Under the pieces are notes generated by a model. The model had not been told where the DNA came from. It made no database searches and saw nothing but the letters and a program-made list of their open reading frames with translations. Source: an uncultured Sulfurovum sp. (lineage in GTDB: Bacteria; Campylobacterota; Campylobacteria; Campylobacterales; Sulfurovaceae). Taken from it: 7,040 bases of DNA. Position numbers and translations under genes: made by a program. The first letter of the stretch is position 1; each line of letters starts with the position of its first letter. The stretch is from assembly GCA_902727905.1 (NCBI GenBank), contig CACVAR010000123.1, forward strand, positions 1 to 7,040, given 5' to 3'. Below, piece by piece: positions 4,019-7,040 of the stretch.

Positions 4019-6067
4019 CTATTTTGACTTATTTATACTATCCAAGCGTTTTTGTACATTTTCAGGAGTATTATGAAAACGGGTATAACGTGTTGATTCA
4101 AAAATTCCTTTACAAATACCTTCCATCTCTTTAGCTAATTCAGGATGCTTATCTATCAGGTTTTCATCTTTTTTATCGTAATAATATTTAAATAAACCCT
4201 TATCTTCTCCATTAGCACGCATTCTAAAAATATACTCTTTCCCTATAAGATTCAAGCGAAAGTTCTCTTCATGGGTCAAATAAAAAGCATAATGCTGTTT
4301 TTTATCAAAATTTTTATCTAAAATATCACGACCAATGGCTGTATTTATATATTTCTCTCCTATTAATCCAGCAATCGTTGCCATCATATCTGTTTCTGAA
4401 ATCGGATAATCAATTTTTTTATGTTTAATAAGTTCTGGTGCATAAATAATCAATGGAGTATGAATCGTATGTGTTTCAAAGGTTTGTTCAGCTTCATGCA
4501 TATGATCACCTCGTCTAGCCAATCCATGATCACCAATAAAAATAAATATGGTATTTTTAAAGTAAGTCTCTTTTTTTGCTAAATCAATTAACCTCTTTAC
4601 TGAATGATCTAAAAACCTTTGTCCATTTAACTCATCTAATTTACCATCAAAACTATACTTAAATAAACTCTCTTCAGATATATCTTTAGAATATTCAAAA
4701 CCATAGTTTTCATCAGGAATAGTATTAGGTGAATGATTACCAGCTAATTGTATAAAAGCAAAAAATGGTTTTGTCTCTTTCTTTAAAATATCATTCGCTT
4801 CATTTACTAAATGAACATCCGAAATACCCCAAACATCATTATGAGGTGAATTAGGATAATCTTGTTCTTCATAGGTATGCATTCCATTTACATTTCCTAT
4901 GACACCACGAACATTACCCCAACTCAAGCTACCTCCAATAAAATAATGTTTTTCATAATCTTTTAATGAATTTAAAATCATATGTTCTTGTACAATCATA
5001 GGGTTTCTAGAACTTGTTCGCATTCTCTCTACATCAGGCAATCCTGTCATTGCAGTCCAAACACTTCGTGCTGTACCTGCATGTGGTGTATAAAATCTAC
5101 TATAAGTTAATCCATTATCACTCATCTCTTGTAAAAATGGTGTTGGATTAAGAGGGTTCCCTGCCATACTACTTCGAGCATAGGAGCTAGACTCACCTAA
5201 AATAAAGACAATATTAGGCTTGTCAAAATAATATTCTGGACTATGATTGGGTTCTACAATTCTAAGTAAACTCAGATTATTTTCATCAGGACTATCAATT
5301 TCCAAATACTTAACCATGTCAGGATAATATCGCTTAGTCTCATTTACAACATACTTAATATCACTATTTTTCAATGTATTTTTAAAATAAGTCACTGGAT
5401 TTGATGCTAAATAAGAGAGAAAACTATTAGAAGAGTAAAATGCCTCAGACCATCGCCAAGGATACCACTCAAACTTTCCATATCCTCCAAACATATATAG
5501 GACAAAAAACAATGAATAAATTGTAACTTTTTCTCTTTTAGAACTAAACTTATCTATTCCTTCTTCTACTGAACCAACAATCTTCTTCATCAAAAAGAAA
5601 AGAACAGCTGATAATAGTACAAAGCCTATGGTTATCGGAAGAATAGGATAACCTTCAGAAAGCATTTTAAAAGCTTCTCCTATATCATAAAAATAACGTA
5701 CAATAGAAGAGTCCACCATTTTCTTAAAGAAATCAAAATAGAAAAAGTCTATAATATAGATACCTAAGAAAAGTATATTGACTAAAAATAAATAGGTTAT
5801 CCAAAAATATTTTCCAAAAGTAGATTTGAATATACCAATATATTTAATTCCACCAAAAAGAAATATGGGTAAATTTGCAATAAGTGCTAGCTGCAGGTCA
5901 AACCTAAAACCAAGCCAAAAAGAGAATAAAACATCTAAACTATTATAGCCTGTGCCATAGTCTTTAAAAATAATAAAAAATACAACTCTCAAAAGTGTAA
6001 AAGCAACTACTTCCCAAAAAGTAAGAATCAATAAAAAACGAATTAATTTAGGCAATTTTATTTTCAC
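4019..6067 (-). CDS. LTA synthase / MdoB-family membrane transferase
   Basis: A 682-residue inner-membrane enzyme of the alkaline-phosphatase/sulfatase superfamily, LTA-synthase group (COG1368 type). Five TM helices are expected at about 10-34, 56-73, 86-109, 141-160 and 180-196, the LtaS layout, followed by a periplasmic catalytic domain from about 284. Metal and catalytic residues are in place: NIVFILGES with Glu292, the nucleophile Thr332 in GTARS, Asp513-His514 in IGDHG, and a HTPLIIYAPE stretch at 536-545. Members move phosphoglycerol or phosphoethanolamine from a phospholipid to a glycan or lipid. A Gram-negative host makes true lipoteichoic acid unlikely, so the acceptor may be a periplasmic glycan, LPS or another surface polymer. 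The start is GTG with GGA 9 nt upstream, inside the end of the phosphatase gene. Only 2 bp separate the genes, implying one transcript and translational coupling. Confidence 0.88.
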   Translation of the reverse strand: MKIKLPKLIRFLLILTFWEVVAFTLLRVVFFIIFKDYGTGYNSLDVLFSFWLGFRFDLQLALIANLPIFLFGGIKYIGIFKSTFGKYFWITYLFLVNILFLGIYIIDFFYFDFFKKMVDSSIVRYFYDIGEAFKMLSEGYPILPITIGFVLLSAVLFFLMKKIVGSVEEGIDKFSSKREKVTIYSLFFVLYMFGGYGKFEWYPWRWSEAFYSSNSFLSYLASNPVTYFKNTLKNSDIKYVVNETKRYYPDMVKYLEIDSPDENNLSLLRIVEPNHSPEYYFDKPNIVFILGESSSYARSSMAGNPLNPTPFLQEMSDNGLTYSRFYTPHAGTARSVWTAMTGLPDVERMRTSSRNPMIVQEHMILNSLKDYEKHYFIGGSLSWGNVRGVIGNVNGMHTYEEQDYPNSPHNDVWGISDVHLVNEANDILKKETKPFFAFIQLAGNHSPNTIPDENYGFEYSKDISEESLFKYSFDGKLDELNGQRFLDHSVKRLIDLAKKETYFKNTIFIFIGDHGLARRGDHMHEAEQTFETHTIHTPLIIYAPELIKHKKIDYPISETDMMATIAGLIGEKYINTAIGRDILDKNFDKKQHYAFYLTHEENFRLNLIGKEYIFRMRANGEDKGLFKYYYDKKDENLIDKHPELAKEMEGICKGIFESTRYTRFHNTPENVQKRLDSINKSK

Positions 6068-6069
6068 AA

Positions 6070-6687
6070 TTATTTATCCAATATATTAAAGGTGCTATGT
6101 TCACCACTATTTCTTGCTTTATAACTCATTAAAAAGTCACCTTTCTCTTTTCCATCAGAAAAACTACTTCTATAGCCTAGTCCCTCAACAACTACCCGTG
6201 TTTTTGCTCTAGCATCACTGTTACTCCATTGTTCATACTCTACTCTATATAGGGCACTATACATTTGAGCTCTACCTGTTCCATGATAACAATGTATTAA
6301 AATAGGATAGCTTTCTTCTCTGTCTAAAACTTCAAAAAACTTTGTAAGTGTCGCTTTTGTAGGTACTTGACCAGAAGGAATATTAACATGCTTTATATTT
6401 AAATTATATTTTTCATTAATTTTATTAATCGCTTTATCTTCAGCATTAATTTCAGCTTGTTTTGCTGGATTTAGGGCATCTTGAACCCCAGGGTCAAGCA
6501 GGTCAACTACTGTTTTAATATTATTATCTACTAAAAAGTCTTCTAGTCTATCAGGATGAATCAATGCAGATTTATAAACTCTATTATCACTAATTGTTTC
6601 AAACCTATAGTTAAAATGAACTTGCCAAACATAAAGTGCACCTCCGACTAAAAGAAAAAGACCTAAGAACTTTAACACCTTTTTCAC
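6070..6687 (-). CDS. Membrane-anchored dual-specificity/tyrosine-type phosphatase
   Basis: A 205-residue cysteine phosphatase. Residues 5-22 form one hydrophobic anchor or uncleaved signal after MKKVLK, so the catalytic domain should face the periplasm. The fold markers are in order: NRVYKSA at 35-41, KTVVDLL at 58-64, VNIPSGQVPT at 101-110, and the P-loop HCYHGTGRA at 132-140 with Cys133 and Arg139 in the C-x5-R spacing. A clear general-acid Asp is not obvious in the 95-112 loop. Close relatives are annotated as DSP/PTP-type phosphatases; natural substrates may be phospho-lipids or phospho-glycans rather than proteins. The start is GTG with AAGGG 8 nt upstream. It is the first gene of the pair with the LTA-synthase-type transferase 2 bp downstream, so its substrate may be a product or precursor of that enzyme. 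Confidence 0.85.
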   Translation of the reverse strand: MKKVLKFLGLFLLVGGALYVWQVHFNYRFETISDNRVYKSALIHPDRLEDFLVDNNIKTVVDLLDPGVQDALNPAKQAEINAEDKAINKINEKYNLNIKHVNIPSGQVPTKATLTKFFEVLDREESYPILIHCYHGTGRAQMYSALYRVEYEQWSNSDARAKTRVVVEGLGYRSSFSDGKEKGDFLMSYKARNSGEHSTFNILDK

Positions 6688-6717
6688 AATTCAAACCCTT
6701 ATTATCAATATAATCGT

Positions 6718-6726
6718 ATTTTATCA
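6718..6726 (-). promoter_or_regulatory. Extended -10 promoter of the phosphatase-transferase operon
   Basis: The minus strand reads TGATAAAAT in the 59-bp gap after the DUF1919 gene. Start is expected near 6711, about 24 nt before the GTG. It suggests the pair can be transcribed apart from the upstream gene. Confidence 0.5.
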
Positions 6727-6746
6727 TAAATTTAAAAAGAATCTCT

Positions 6747-7040
6747 CTAGGGCGTTATCTTTAAATTATTAATAAAAGAGACAATATTAAAATTTTTATT
6801 TGCATGTTTCCATTCATCATGAACTCGATTTTCATTTTTAAACTTTTTAAGAGTTACAACACTTTTCAATCCATTATACTCTTTAGCTGTAAAACATACT
6901 TTATTTTCAAAATTTAAATTATCAAATCTTTTTGCCATATCATCTTCAAATTTATCTCCATCACTAAATTTAAATATTAGCTTATTAACATTCATTCTAT
7001 CAACTCTTCTTAACCATTTATCTTTTGCATCAGCTGCTGA
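6747..7040 (-). CDS. DUF1919 protein, C-terminal part (cut by window edge)
   Basis: The reading frame stays open to the right edge, so the 97 residues here are the C-terminal part of a longer protein. Upstream of Met at 6995 the frame reads SAADAKDKWLRRVDR, which joins smoothly to MNVNKLIFKFSDGD. The pattern KWxRRxxRxN, then KFSDGD, then NKVCFTAKEY and LKSVV is what I know from DUF1919, a family of about 200 residues often annotated as exopolysaccharide biosynthesis protein and found in surface-polysaccharide loci. Its reaction is not established. The ATG at 6995 is internal: it lacks a good ribosome site and the family pattern continues before it. The stop is TAG at 6747-6749, 59 bp before the phosphatase GTG. 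Confidence 0.8.
   Translation of the reverse strand, partial: SAADAKDKWLRRVDRMNVNKLIFKFSDGDKFEDDMAKRFDNLNFENKVCFTAKEYNGLKSVVTLKKFKNENRVHDEWKHANKNFNIVSFINNLKITP

Noticed and set aside
4019..6067. True sulfatase activity for the transferase-like gene
   Set aside because: No CxPxR/SxPxR formylglycine motif; the nucleophile position is Thr332 and there are five N-terminal TM helices, as in LTA synthases.
1..7040. IS elements, CRISPR arrays, phage genes
   Set aside because: No transposase, integrase, regularly spaced direct repeats or terminal repeats with target duplications were found on either strand.

Overview
The window is a low-GC stretch of what looks like a Campylobacterota (epsilonproteobacterial) chromosome, most like the Sulfurimonas/Arcobacter side of the phylum. 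The main support is the 30-residue N-terminus of ribosomal protein S10 at the left edge, which matches the form I know from that group, together with the AT-rich code and promoters that rely on an extended -10 element. This placement is from memory of protein families; no search was run.

Left part (1-1380): the start of rpsJ, the usual first gene of the S10 ribosomal operon, leaves the window on the minus strand. Divergent to it, across a 210-bp promoter region, is a 359-residue P-loop ATPase of the AAA_14/DUF4143 kind. I recall an ATP-binding protein next to rpsJ in Helicobacter pylori too. Middle part (1383-2660): a secreted protein made of two PilJ-type sensor repeats converges on the ATPase gene with only 2 bp between the stop codons. 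Next come two RNA genes back to back: the 4.5S/SRP RNA (minus strand), overlooked by ORF calling and overlain by a spurious ORF, and a complete tRNA-Ser(GGA) (plus strand).

Right part (2667-7040) is entirely minus strand and looks accessory. It holds an unrecognised 222-residue protein with a possible winged-helix N-terminus and a weak HNH-like pattern, an orphan 153-residue protein, and a tightly coupled pair: a membrane-anchored cysteine phosphatase followed by a five-TM LTA-synthase/MdoB-type transferase. At the right edge is the C-terminal part of a DUF1919 protein, a family usually annotated with exopolysaccharide genes. The phosphatase and transferase both appear to face the periplasm, so the right side is best read as an envelope or surface-polymer modification locus.

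Two perfect inverted repeats (246-264, 3985-4017) and one near-perfect one (3392-3425) lie in the intergenic gaps next to promoters. Four of the five minus-strand proteins with a visible start and no ribosomal role begin with GTG. Several starts were moved from the longest ORF on the basis of Shine-Dalgarno placement. No IS element, CRISPR array or clear U-tract terminator was seen.
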